Assembly: GCA_034401135.1 (NCBI GenBank) | Contig: JAWZSP010000007.1 | Span: forward strand, 868,001 to 932,000 | DNA length: 64,000 bases | Source of the DNA: Volutella citrinella | Lineage: Eukaryota > Ascomycota > Sordariomycetes > Hypocreales > Nectriaceae | Reading direction: 5' to 3' | Shown here: one piece after another, positions 1-11,741 of the stretch | How the letters are laid out: each line of letters opens with the position of its first letter | Numbering within the stretch: the stretch's first letter is position 1 | The notes under the pieces: model-generated | Seen by the model: the letters and a program-made list of their open reading frames with translations, nothing else | Database searches by the model: none | Told to the model about the DNA's origin: nothing | Made by a program: the position numbers and the translations under genes

Positions 1-1
1 C

Positions 2-942
<941 letters not shown>

Positions 943-2294
943 AGGGGGTTTCTGGACGGGGAGAAGGAGTAATGAAAGCGCTTTAGAGCTATCCGCGGGT
1001 GGGGACCCGCATACACTTGCTGTGTGCTTATTGCCATTCGTTTTGTAATTATAGAAAGAAAACGGGGTTGAATTTTGTCTTCTTGGCCTCGACGTATCTA
1101 CTCAGCACGCGCGTCACGGCGCTGGATTCTTTTAGAAGTGGGAATGGCGAGAAGGCACGCATAGACGACACAAAATACCATTTGTTTTGCTCATGTACCA
1201 AACATTTACTCTTCCCACAACCCACAAAAATCTCGGTATTTGGCGAAAAAATCGCCTGGTCGGCAGGCGGCTTCCTGCCAAGCACGACGCCTGTGTTTCG
1301 ACCCTCCCACAACCCGTTGTCGGGGTTTGTGATCGCCCCAGATCGAGGCTAGTCTGAAACGGCGGCGCAAGGGGCCGTTGCATGTCGGCTCGGGGGGTTG
1401 AGACGGAAAATTTACGTTTTCGATGGCGATGTAACCATTCAGGCAGGACATCCGAGGGCGTTGGCCGGGGTCTGTTACTGCATGCGGCTACGACTTGGCG
1501 CCTACTGGAATTAAGGAATACTGAGGAAGGCCTTGGCTTGGTGTCAAGCGAAGCAGATCAGGTATTAGAACACGAGGGGAGCGGATAACACAATCGCGAG
1601 GCCTGCTGAGGAGAGCAGGGATATGATCAGCCGCATTGGCCAGGGTTGAGCAAAGTCAACTTCAATTGCAGCTACCTAACATGGCTATGTAAAACGCAGG
1701 GCCTTGGACTACGCTAGGCCTGTGCTCGTCGGGTACGTCAAACTGTCAGGCTGGTGACTAGGGATTGTGGGATGTTTGCTCGCCGCCACAGTCCCAACGT
1801 TCAGTGACGCTGGGATGGACCTGCAACGCACCATCACCCCAGCCGGGAGGCCAGGGCGAGGGCTGAGAGCAATAGGAGGTTCGATTTTAGCACTTCTTCG
1901 GCACAACCACAGTCATGGGAGGACTGAATTGCAATTTGACATCCGTGCTGGAAGCATATCACTCATCTCCGGTCAAGAAGATTGAAGGGGGTGCCCAGAT
2001 GCCCACCAAGACAAGCGGAAACCACCCTTGGCGGGGTGAGACGAGAGGGGTTGAAAGTTAGCTGCATGCGACGGGTACGACGCTGCTGCTGCATCTTATT
2101 ATCAAGAGTATATGGCCCGGCATGTGCCGGATTACCGTCTTCCCCATGCCCTCCATGGGGACCAGCTGCGTGGTGAGAGACGGGAGTGTGCGTGAGTTAT
2201 GTACGTTAGGATATCGTTCGTTCAGTAAAAAGGGTAACAAGAATAAGCCCAGAAAAAAGCAGGGGAACCAAAGTGTGACAGGCTATTGTGTGTT
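943..2294. other. Intergenic, convergent 3' regions
   Basis: This 1.35 kb stretch lies between the 3' ends of the subtilase and the squalene synthase. Only short open frames with no recognisable composition or motif are present. I see no gene, RNA or repeat. Confidence 0.6.
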
Positions 2295-3886
2295 CTACAA
2301 TTCATCGTGTCCGGCGGCGGCGGTGATGGAGGGCTTGGCGAAGCCGGGGATGATGTTGAGGGCGCCGATGTCCTCGAAGACTTTGTCGAATCGAGCACCC
2401 ATCAAGTACGCAGCTCCGATCTGCAACGCCAGTTAGCAGGATACTGGACACAGCTTCCTGGCAATGACTTACCATGAGACCCGACACCAGGAGCAGGGCC
2501 ACCAGGACGATGCCGAAGAAGACGGCCGTCTCGCCAGTGCTCATGCTGGGGCCAGATGAGTTCGCTGAGTTCGCCTTCTTCTGTTGTTCGGCTGCGGCAG
2601 CAAGCTTCTTGGGATCCTGGCTAGGGAAGAGCGTCTCGATGAATTGCTCAATCTGTTCAGCGTTAGTATAGTTGGTGGCCGACGAGATCATTGCTCTACA
2701 TACCCTGGCACACTGGGCACTGATTTCAAGGTAGTTGGGGTCGCGGGGATCGTTCTTCTTCTGAATGCGTCGGGCATACTTCCTGAAGACGTCACACACT
2801 GTGACGAGGTTCTGGGTGCACTGCATCATAATTGCGCAGGCATCACCCTTTGTGATCTTGACGTTTCGCTTCAGCACCTGAGGGTTGCGGAAACAAAGCT
2901 CAAGGGTGGCGATGGCCATGCCCTGGGGAATGGCCACGAAGTTGAAGACACTCTGGTCGCGGATACCGGCCATGTAGAAGAGACACTCCTCAGAGTGCTT
3001 CAGGGCATCCAGGACCATTTCTGACACACAGTTGACGGCGGCGGTCTCGTGCTTGGGGTCGAACAGGTGCTCGAACTGATCAACGTGCTTGCTCCAGATC
3101 TCTCTGGGGTACCACCGTCGCCCGTCATTGAAGTCCTCGTGAAGGTCACGGATGATGTTGGTCTTTTGCAGCATCTGGCCCATGGACTCAGTGAGAGCGG
3201 GGCGCTCGCCGAGCTTAGGGTTGGCAAGCTCGGATGTGACAAAGAGTCGGGTCAGGCCCTCGCCAACGAGGCCAGCGACATAGTGGCAGTAGAGCTCGTA
3301 ATCGTCAATGGTATTGACGCCGTTCTCAATTATTTCGGTGTTTTGAGCGTAGTCGGCCATGCCGTTGCCCATCTTGATGGTGATATCCTCGATGATGTCG
3401 TAATAAGGCTTCTTGATCTTCTTGAGCTCGGTGACAACGACGTCGAACTTCTCGAGGAGTTCTGCGTCCTTCTCCTTGCTCTCGTGGAACTGCCATCCGT
3501 CCTGTGCCATGTTGATGTGGAAGTTCCGTAGCAGCGGGATCTTCTTCTCGATATCGATGGTCATGTCATCCTCAATGGTGTCGAGACCGCGTAGGACGAG
3601 GTAGAATAGGCCAACAGGGACCAGTAGCTCGGGGTTAAGCTCCTGGATGACGGTCGCAAAACTGCGACTCGTCATGGTGAGGAAGCGAAAGCATTCCTGT
3701 AGCTCTGGGGACTCCTTGCTGGGGTCGCGGACGTGGACGGGGTCATGCCAGACCTTCCTGTAGCGCAAAGTCAGCGATCAATTCAGGCCGGGAGAATGCT
3801 GCGCGAGGACAGCAGAAATAGGAGGCATACCATTGTATAATAGCCCGAAGCTGGTTTGGGTGGATGAGGTAGTAGAGGGCACCCAT
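2295..3886 (-). CDS. ERG9: Squalene synthase (farnesyl-diphosphate farnesyltransferase)
   Basis: Condenses two farnesyl diphosphates to squalene with NADPH, the first committed step to ergosterol, at the ER membrane. Exons on the minus strand: 3886-3831, 3757-2704, 2652-2473 and 2420-2295, giving 471 aa, the usual fungal length. The start ATG at 3886 begins [12 protein letters not shown], a typical fungal N-terminus, and the first intron (73 nt) splits a Trp codon. Visible motifs are the aspartate-rich [16 protein letters not shown], and the second Mg-binding region [13 protein letters not shown] followed by DGRRWYP. The C-terminus carries a hydrophobic anchor ([17 protein letters not shown]) interrupted by the last intron. 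The second intron, 2653-2703, is 51 nt with no in-frame stop, so a naive reading frame runs through it. All active-site motifs are intact. Its 3' end faces the subtilase gene. Confidence 0.97.
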
Positions 3887-3971
3887 TTTTGCACGAGGGC
3901 AGTTCGCCGACGGTGGGTGGCGAGGATTTGGAAGGTGAAAAGCTAGTGTATGAGACAGTGCTCGCCAGAGA

Positions 3972-4007
3972 CAGGCTCAGGTTCAGGCTCAGACTCAAGC
4001 TCCGACT
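3972..4007. repeat. Three 12-bp imperfect tandem repeats in ERG9 leader
   Basis: Three adjacent 12-bp units, CAGGCTCAGGTT, CAGGCTCAGACT and CAAGCTCCGACT, lie about 85-120 nt upstream of the ERG9 start codon, in its probable 5' leader or core promoter. They differ from each other at one to three positions. Function unknown. Confidence 0.6.
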
Positions 4008-6267
4008 CCTAAAATGCGCGGGGGTGCAAACTTATATCGCAATTGCATGCGGAGAACCTGGATGCGTCGTTTTGTCGTCGCTCGCAGGCACTGAAAAGAA
4101 GAGAGGAGGGAGAACCCAAAAAGTTCCTCGACGCTGGCGGGCTAAAATCCGCCAGCAGCGAGTGCTCATTTCTCATTGTGGAGGCGCACGATCCTGGATA
4201 CAGAGGTATTTCTGCCCATAGCGATACAGGGCAACCCTGGAAGGCAGGCCGACCCGCACCAACGAGAACGGATACGGCAGGTACCTGTCCAGTTGAGGGG
4301 CTGTGGCACCTACAAACTGGCTGCCCCCCCCCAAGCGACAGTGATATCATGGCTTATTGTGTGGCTACTTATTCGCTGCAGCAGCACAGCGTCGTCGTAT
4401 TCGCTGTGCGCTTCGCAACGGCACCTCATCAGCATCAAGACGGACTTTCTCAAGGAAGGCTCAAAGTCCGCGTCGTTCATATTCCATGCTGAGAGCATCG
4501 CACAAGCTTGAAGTAGCCCACCTCCGTTCCGCTTGCTAGTCGTCGTCGGAGTTCTAGGCCAGATCTTTCTCTCCGCACTTGGCCACATTTCGCTTGAGCT
4601 CAGTGGCCATGGCTTGGCGGGCCCATGATGCGAGTCAATCCCACCAGTCGGCACGACGGGCCAGGCCTTCAGAAGTCCGTCGATTGCGGACTGCCCACCG
4701 AGCCAGTGGCACAGGTCAGACGGCGCCAGGGCCGAGTACGGACTGTCGTCCCGGCTGGCCCGCTGCTTGCCACTAGAGAGTGTGGCGTTGTTGCCAACCA
4801 GTCTGATGGATGGATGGGGGAAGGGAATCAGGGGTGGTATGAGCAGGCGAGGAAATCTGGGGTCTTGTCTGGGGCATCATTTAACCAGGAATTGAGCCGC
4901 CCAACAGGCTGCAGCCAGCAAGGCCAGTGTCACTTGGAGTACTGGTTGGCTTGTGTACGAAATTGACTGGCTGGCCGCCACCGGACCAGCAGCGGGCAAA
5001 ACTAGACGCCTAGCCCTCGCCCAGACACGTCCAGGAGGAGCGATATCCGGCCTTCCGCTCTAGCCCATTCTCATCATCGTTGGGTGTAGGACACAGTTGA
5101 CATTTCTCAATGCTTGTTCTGCCTGATGGGTACCTTCGTTGCTGCCTCCACTCCTTCTTGCTGCAAACATCTCTGACAGCAATCCCCCGACCCTAACCCC
5201 AGCCCGTCACCTCCTAATCGGGACAGCTACACCGCTTCGGCGCCTAAATGGTGGCAGTGTGCCTTGGCTCTACTTACCGACAGCTACCCCACAATCTGCG
5301 GCAGACTCCGGGAGGTTGTCGCTTTCTGTTACCGTGAACATGGGCGCTTCGACCGTTGCAGTGCGAGACCGAAAACCTGAGCCAATAAAGGACCCTGTGT
5401 CTGGGGCGGCATGAGCGAGTCTCGCGAAGACGTACGCCATCGCGTCGGGGCGGCCCGATTTGATAGGGTTTGGCAGGTTGAGTAGCGCTGAGCAAGCAAC
5501 AGACCTGGCCTATCTCCGTGACCTGTTCTCTCCGATCGGAACCAAGCGAGGCCCATTCATCTTGTTGATGGAAGAATTCGCGTCCCCCGGTGACACGGTG
5601 TAGTCAACTTCGCTGCACAGACACCTCCTGGGTTGGTTTCAAGAGAAAGTCACAGCCAAACATCATCGTGGTTGCAGTCTTAAGGAGGTCGAGACGCACC
5701 TCCGCAACCGTCACACAGACGCGAATACGAACACGACTAATTTGGGGCTTTGGGATGTGCAACATTCTCGATTTCAACCTCGATGCACCTCGAAAATGCC
5801 AAACTCTCGCAGCCCTTCCATCCAATGGCTTTTCAAATAAGCTGGCCCTGGCATCAGCCCTACCTATGTTGGCCGTCACGTCAGAAACGCAAATGCCGCG
5901 CATATGCCGCCCAACGGCCACCCTGCGCCCCTAGCTCCTCGCACATATACGTTTCGCCAACGCTTGAGCCCTCTCAGACTAGATAATGACCTTGATAAAG
6001 CTGAAGGTCAATCTTGGGCTTGAGTGACAGTACGACATTTCGGTATTCCAATGGCCATGATACGGTTGCCCGGATAGGATAGCCGCCCGAAGCGCGAGTT
6101 CTGGAGTTGATGCCGCTAGCCGCTATTGGCCTCAGCTGAAGGCTGGAGTGGCAATGATTCCCCCAAGTACGGATACCTTGGAGATGATGTGATATACAAC
6201 TTGGCAGCCTCGTCGGGTTCTGTTTAGCAGAACGCAGGCGGATATATTTCCCAGTCGCATCCCTACC
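4008..6267. other. Long intergenic region between divergent ERG9 and HET gene
   Basis: This 2.26 kb stretch separates the divergently transcribed ERG9 and HET-domain genes. It presumably holds both promoters. No open frame has recognisable protein features, and I see no tRNA-like B box or transposon end. Confidence 0.5.
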
Positions 6268-8378
6268 ATGTTTCTTGTGGATGAAATTCGAGAAATCCGC
6301 CGCCTCAAGCGGGAGATCAAGACTCTGGAGCAGGAGCGGGCCAATTGCGATGAGGCCAAACGAATCCTGGTCGATCCTATCTTCAAGGAAGTGAAGTACG
6401 TCCGCCTGACCAAACTCGATGAGCCGTCGACGCCGGGATATCGGTATCGCCCGTTGACGGAGTCAACCCCCGAAGAGCCCTGGATCCGGTTACTGGACCT
6501 GAAGCCCGCAGAGAGCTTCTGGGCGCCGATAGAGTGCAGCATACGCCATGTTCGCCTCAATGCTAATGAGCACTACGAGGCACTGTCGTACGTTTGGGGG
6601 CAAAACTCGTCGCCCCATCGCGTGTCGGTGTATGTAGATGGAGCAGAAGTACGAGTGACGCGCAATCTGGCAGACGCTCTCCTGCACCTCCGAAGGGAGG
6701 ATTTCGTACGGACTCTGTGGGTGGATGCCATATGCATCAACCAGTCGTCGGACGAGGAGAAGAACCACCAGGTCGGGCTGATGCGGGATATCTACCGCCA
6801 ATCCCTCCTCGTGAGCATTTGGTTGGGTCAGGATGAAGACGGTGCCGGGGAAGGCTTCTGGTGTGCGCAGTACTTTGCCAGTGCAAGGAAGCGGATGCGT
6901 GAAGCGGGCGATACACGGCTTATTCATGATTTGACGGAACAAGACTACAAAAAGTATGACATCCCCGAGCCCTGGGACCCTACTGTGCGCGCTTGGCTTG
7001 GTCTCTTCGGGTGGGAGTGGTTCCAACGCGTCTGGGTCATACAAGAGGTAAGCCTGAAATGCAGCACACTGATAGAATGCATGGTTCTGAATGGCCAACA
7101 GCTTGCAGTTGCGCCGAGAGTTTTATATTACATTGGCACCAATAACGACATAACGAAACGCGCATCGTGGGAGGATCTGATGGAGGGATTCGAGGCTGCG
7201 AAGGAGCTCGGGTTTTTCGCCTACGCGCTTGAAGATACGACGCGAGTAGAGGTGATGAGCCTAGCCAGGCGGAGATACCAAGATGCTTCCCAAGTACAGT
7301 CGAGGCTGTTGCCCGTCCTAGCGGCGAACCGACGCTGCGAGGCGACTAATTTGAAAGACAAAGTCTACGCCCTCCTTGGACTGATCGAATGCCCGGGTTT
7401 GGTCAGGATTGCCTACGAGGAGTCGGTTAGTGTTGAAACCGTGTACACAGATGCGGCCACATCCATCATCCGCCAGGATCAGAACCTTGGCCTTCTTGGG
7501 ATTCCAAGGGCAGGAGATACCACGCTCTCGAAATTACCGACTTGGGTCCCCGACTGGAGTGTCTCATTGGCGGTTCCGACCCTTCAAGGTCTGGAGCTTG
7601 GAGATGATGACCCCGAGCACAAAAGGATCCCTGAGTTTTCGGCTTCTGGCCGCAGCAGTACCTGCGAGTTGGAACTCGGTCCGGACGGCCGCTCTCTCCG
7701 CGTGTTTGGCTTTGAGATCACAGAAATCACGGCCCTGAGCCAGAAAGTTGAGCCGACCGCTAGCTCAGCAACTGGCACCATGAACGATGCTATCATCCGT
7801 TCCTCGGAACATACCCAGCAATGGAACTCGATCAAGGAATGTATTGGATACACCACCAAGAGTGCTAAGGAGCCCTACTCACACACAAAGGAGACGCTGC
7901 AGGACGCCTTCTGGCAAACAGTGATAGCAGGGCGGTTCAACGAGAATGAGCGGAACGCAATTCGGCAGGAGTTTCTCGACGCAGACCGCGACACGGGGCG
8001 AGCGAAGCACGGCGTCAAGCTGATGCAAGTGTTCAACACGGTGGGTAAACTAGGCGGAACTCCTGCCCAGAAGGTATACATGTCGGCAGTCCGTAGGGCT
8101 GGATGGAAGGGTACGGGCCCCAGCTTTGATTCGTGGAGGCGCAGGACCCTGATTATGCAGGGGCGGCTGATGATGAAGGCCGCCAACGGCATGATTGGCA
8201 TAGTGCCCACCGGGAGCCGGGTGGGGATGAGATTGTTCTCCTGAAAGGGGCAGACGTGCCGCTGGTGCTCAGGGCGAGAGGCACGAACCGAGAGGTCATT
8301 GGCGAGGCTTACGTGCACGGTCTTATGGCTGGAGAGGGGTGGGAGGAGGATCGGGGGCGAACCATGTGGTTGGTATGA
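6268..8378 (+). pseudogene. HET-domain (heterokaryon incompatibility) protein, single-base frameshift near the 3' end
   Basis: HET proteins mediate vegetative incompatibility and cell death in filamentous ascomycetes. The N-terminus (about aa 5-32) is a charged, probably coiled-coil segment. The HET domain starts near aa 95, with YEALSYVWG at aa 103, LWVDAICINQ near aa 150 and the HQVGLMRDIY block after it. An intron at 7048-7101 (54 nt, no stop in frame) is inferred because removing it restores the RVWVIQE-LAVAP continuity expected in the family. Read straight, the frame stops at 8242-8244. In the adjacent frame, from the G4 run at 8223-8226, the family-typical C-terminus GDEIVLLKG...GEAYVHGLMAGE continues to a TGA at 8376-8378. 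One G appears to be missing. Either the protein ends in a short aberrant tail, or this is a base-calling error in a homopolymer. The HET domain itself is intact, so a truncated product could still act. Confidence 0.85.
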
Positions 8379-9213
8379 TCTACGGCACTATTATTGCAAG
8401 TTGTAGGCCAGTCTTCATCCTTTGCGAGCCAGCATGCCATTGTCGTTGATAAGACAAGGACCTATATCGCCATCCCACCTCGGCCGTTCAAGATGCAATA
8501 TCTCGAAGAGGTCGATTAGTCGTGAGGTGCTACTCAAACGAGGAAGCTATGCTGAGGCTCTAAATGTAGCTCATCGTCAAGGCTGCATCCTAGCGCACCT
8601 CATTCTTTGCCGTGGTGCCGTATCGGTCAGCCCGAACCACTATCGTCCGCCCAAGGAGATAGTCAAGATAGTACAGCGTTTGGGAATACGCGGAACCTGT
8701 GGAGATCAACCCAATCCGTCATGACGTCGCGCCCGTGGTTCCCGCTGGTGGAGTCAGCGGCGGGAGACATCTCAACTTGGCAGGGTAGTGGGGGCGGAGG
8801 AGCGAAAATTCCAAGGCATTGGGAGCAGTGACCATCGAATACGCGGAACGCTACCTGGCGATCGCTGCATTTTCGTTGGATGGCACAGCCTCCGCCGCCC
8901 GTCCCTGCCATGCCCCATCAGCGTCAGCGCGCGGCGTGGCCCCTCTTTGGGCAAAGATCGGCTTCAGCCCTGTGGTACAGCCGAGTGGATCCATGATCGA
9001 CTAGCCAAGCTTCATGTTGACGTTGAAGAGACTCATCGATCTCGAAAATCTCGATATAAAGCCGCTTGGCATCCTGTGCAGAACGAGAAGAAGCGAAGCA
9101 TCACAGCAACACTAGACACTACAACAAAAATCTCAAAGAATCAATCGCCCACAGACAAGATAACTCATTCATTCCTCAACATCCCATCATCTTATCCCCC
9201 GCACCTCAACACC
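8379..9213. other. Promoter region of the tubby-like gene
   Basis: No gene seen. The last 150 nt before the next start codon are rich in CA and AAC, typical of a fungal 5' leader, and a TATA-like element lies at 9055-9061. Confidence 0.5.
9055..9061 (+). promoter_or_regulatory. TATA-like element
   Basis: TATAAAG, 153 nt upstream of the ATG at 9214 and followed by a C/A-rich leader, is a plausible core promoter element. Based on motif and position only. Confidence 0.4.
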
Positions 9214-10197
9214 ATGTCTACACAACACATCAACTCTGCGCCGCCCAATGCGGCTTATGCGCCCAACTCCCAGTCGCCATTTGCCGACCCTCCCCAGCAA
9301 ATGGCCCCTGAATCTCGAACCTCGACTGGGTCCGACAACTCCAAGACAGAGGTGTCGCCCAACTACAAGGACGCGCTGGCCCAGGCTCAGAAGTACGGCA
9401 GCGACTCCCCCTCGCTGCAAGTCGACTTTGCCTGGAAGAAGTTCCGGACGCTCATCTACGACACCAACCCCGAGGACCCCATCTACATCGGCCACACCAA
9501 GCCCTTCTCCATCCCGTCGCAGATCTTCCGCAACGCGCGCGAGGACCGCCAGATCGGGTCGTCCAACCTCAACACCTTCTCCATCCACACCTACTTTGAC
9601 GTCAACGGCCGCAAGAGCAAGCTCAAGGCCTACCGCCGCTTCATCACCGAGTACACGCACAACTCGGGCGTCTACAAGAAGCCCGACGGCAGCCCCCAGA
9701 TGATGCGCTGGACCACCAAGTGGGACCTCAAGCGCTGGGACTTTATCTGCGTCGACGAGGAGAGCATGCCCGTCGCCCGCTTCTCCGCCAACAACTGGGG
9801 CCTCAAGAAGGTCGGCATCTTCGAGTTCATGGGGCCCCTGGCCAACGACGTCGACGCCCGCGAGGAGATGCTCGTCGCTGGCCTCACCCTCTTCAACCTT
9901 ATGGTGATGCGCGCCTCCAACATCTTCCACTTCTTCAGCGCCATCATCGCGCGCACTGGTGACCTCAAGCCCAAGGAGCTCGAGGCCCTCAAGAAGAAGG
10001 AGGCTGCTTACAACGCCGAGATGAGCCGAAAGGCGCAGCTGGAGTCGCAGTCGGATTCGCCATCGCCCCCGCCCTCCCAGGCCTACCAGGCAAAGACGCC
10101 TGGCGATTACCTGGACGAAAAGGAACGCATGAAGCAGTACAACGGAGGAGATGCCGGCGCCGTTAACAACGGAGAGTTTCGCAGCAACGCCTACTAG
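9214..10197 (+). CDS. Conserved fungal protein, possible tubby C-terminal-like (LOR-type) fold
   Basis: A 327 aa single-exon protein. The frame stays open upstream, but 9214 is its first ATG and has good context (CACCATGTC) after a leader-like CA-rich stretch. Residues 1-60 are low complexity (Ser, Pro, Asn, Gln). From about aa 65 (DFAWKKFRTLIYD) to aa 250 there is an ordered domain with short beta-like blocks (DPIYIGHTKPF, TFSIHTYFDVNGRKSKL, TKWDLKRWDF, ARFSANNWGLKKVGIFEF). A hydrophobic helix-like segment follows (LVAGLTLFNLMVMRA, near aa 235), then a Lys/Glu- and Pro/Ser-rich tail. The alternation of strands with one late hydrophobic helix recalls the tubby C-terminal superfamily, but I did not recognise a diagnostic motif, so the fold call is tentative. 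No signal peptide. Strong third-position GC bias supports real coding. Confidence 0.85.
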   Translation: MSTQHINSAPPNAAYAPNSQSPFADPPQQMAPESRTSTGSDNSKTEVSPNYKDALAQAQKYGSDSPSLQVDFAWKKFRTLIYDTNPEDPIYIGHTKPFSIPSQIFRNAREDRQIGSSNLNTFSIHTYFDVNGRKSKLKAYRRFITEYTHNSGVYKKPDGSPQMMRWTTKWDLKRWDFICVDEESMPVARFSANNWGLKKVGIFEFMGPLANDVDAREEMLVAGLTLFNLMVMRASNIFHFFSAIIARTGDLKPKELEALKKKEAAYNAEMSRKAQLESQSDSPSPPPSQAYQAKTPGDYLDEKERMKQYNGGDAGAVNNGEFRSNAY

Positions 10198-10466
10198 TAC
10201 TAGAGAGTCCATGCACGGTGCTTGATTTGGCAGGAGGAAACGGTGTTTCGTTTTTTGTTTATTGGGCAACGCACGATTGATATCCTGGTATAGTTAGAGC
10301 GAGAATCTTTATTTGGTCCATTAGAACGCCGTCCATTGTGCGCCTGTGACTCGTATCACTTTCTTACGTATCCCTCACCAACATGGACAAAAAAAAACAC
10401 CAGACCAAACTTTTAGAGTTGAGAATCCCTGCGACCTGCCGCTACTCACTGATAGATGAGACGAAA

Positions 10467-11741
10467 TCACCCTAAAAAGCCAAAGAGTCCTGTTTCCGAG
10501 TCGTCAATCACATCGTCACGCTCAATCTCAACCGCTCCGGCCACGTCTTCTGTCGGAACACCCCGGCCGCCTCGCTGCTGGCCCCTTGCCGTCGAATTCA
10601 TTTCCAGCCCGATGTAGTCGACCCCGTTGATCCTGACAGCACCAAAGTCCTTGGAGGCCCCGTACCATGTGCACGCCTCACATGAAACAGCCAGCTTCTT
10701 CGGCAGGGGCCGGTTTGACAGCTTTCCTTCCCGAGTAGTACAGGCCAACACCTTGCATGGAGGCCCACCATCGTCTGTTGAACCATTTCGCTCGAGTCCA
10801 TCGAGGAAGTCAAAGACAGTCCCGGATGGATCGTCATCATAGAGCTGTTGGCTCGTATCGACTTCCCAAAGGTGCATGTCCCTCTCCTGGACCTCGATGA
10901 ATAAGTAGTCGCGCGAGTGGAATACCTCCCGGGTTTGAGTAACGGACAAAACACTGAGCGTGCCATCGTGGTCTCGAAGCCGTAGCCGATAGTCTATCAG
11001 CCACACCTGTCGTTCGCACCTGTCAACTAGAATATCAAGCATGCTCGAAATACAACTGGCTGAGAGAAAATGATTTCCATAGCAACAATGAGACAACTTT
11101 CCCTTTCCAACATCAAGCATGACTGGATCATAGTCTATTGCGATGTTTCCTGGCAAGAAAGTCCGGTTTGGGTCAGACGGCTCACCAGAGTAACGAGTGT
11201 GATTGGGTAGAATATTGTCGCCTATCCTGTAGTAGTACCAATCGATACTGTCGATACTGATAGGGTTGATGTGGACTAAATCCAGATGGTAGTCAAAGGT
11301 GATGTCTTTCGGCTCATCATGGCGGTCGAGATAGGAAACCGTATGGGACTGGAAGTCTTTCCGGTCCATCTCGTCGCGGCTTCGCTGTAGCTCTGGGATG
11401 GGCAACTTGGCCGGGGTCTTCCACCAGAGATTCTCTGGGAAGCGAGTCTTGATGGCATGGCGCGAGGCTTTGCACGCTCTCCACAGGCCACAGTCGAGGG
11501 CATAGCCTGAGTCGTTGGGGCCATATTTTGAGTGACCCCATGGGACGAAGAGTTCGTACTCTGAGCCCAGAAACAGGCGACTCCCGGGAATTTGTTCTGT
11601 CACTTCGGTTGAGCCCCAGGCCTCCTAGAGGATGAAGCGGTGCAAGTATCGTCTGCCAATAGGGCGGACAGCGGCAGCCCAGATCAAGTCCTGGATTTCT
11701 ACTGGGAGATTCGCAAATTGCGGAAAGCCTTCGGTCGACAT
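10467..11741 (-). pseudogene. 2EXR-domain protein with in-frame TAG
   Basis: 2EXR-domain proteins are a large, fungal-specific family of unknown function. The frame opens at an ATG (11741) with FPQFANLPVEIQDLIWAAAV, the characteristic F..F..LP.E....IW start of the 2EXR domain. It hits TAG at 11625-11627 (codon 39, after RRYLHRFIL). The same frame then continues without interruption for 386 codons to the stop at 10467. The downstream part keeps typical features (LFVPWG, a W-rich central region, CEACTWYG near the end). No GT-AG pair around the stop would remove it in frame. The simplest ancestral codon is CAG (CpA to TpA change). Without readthrough only 38 residues could be made from the first ATG. 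A downstream start would lose the 2EXR signature. Confidence 0.75.

Noticed and set aside
9187..10269. 360-codon minus-strand frame opposite the tubby-like gene
   Set aside because: Val/Leu/Gly/Asp-rich shadow caused by strong third-position GC in the real plus-strand gene.
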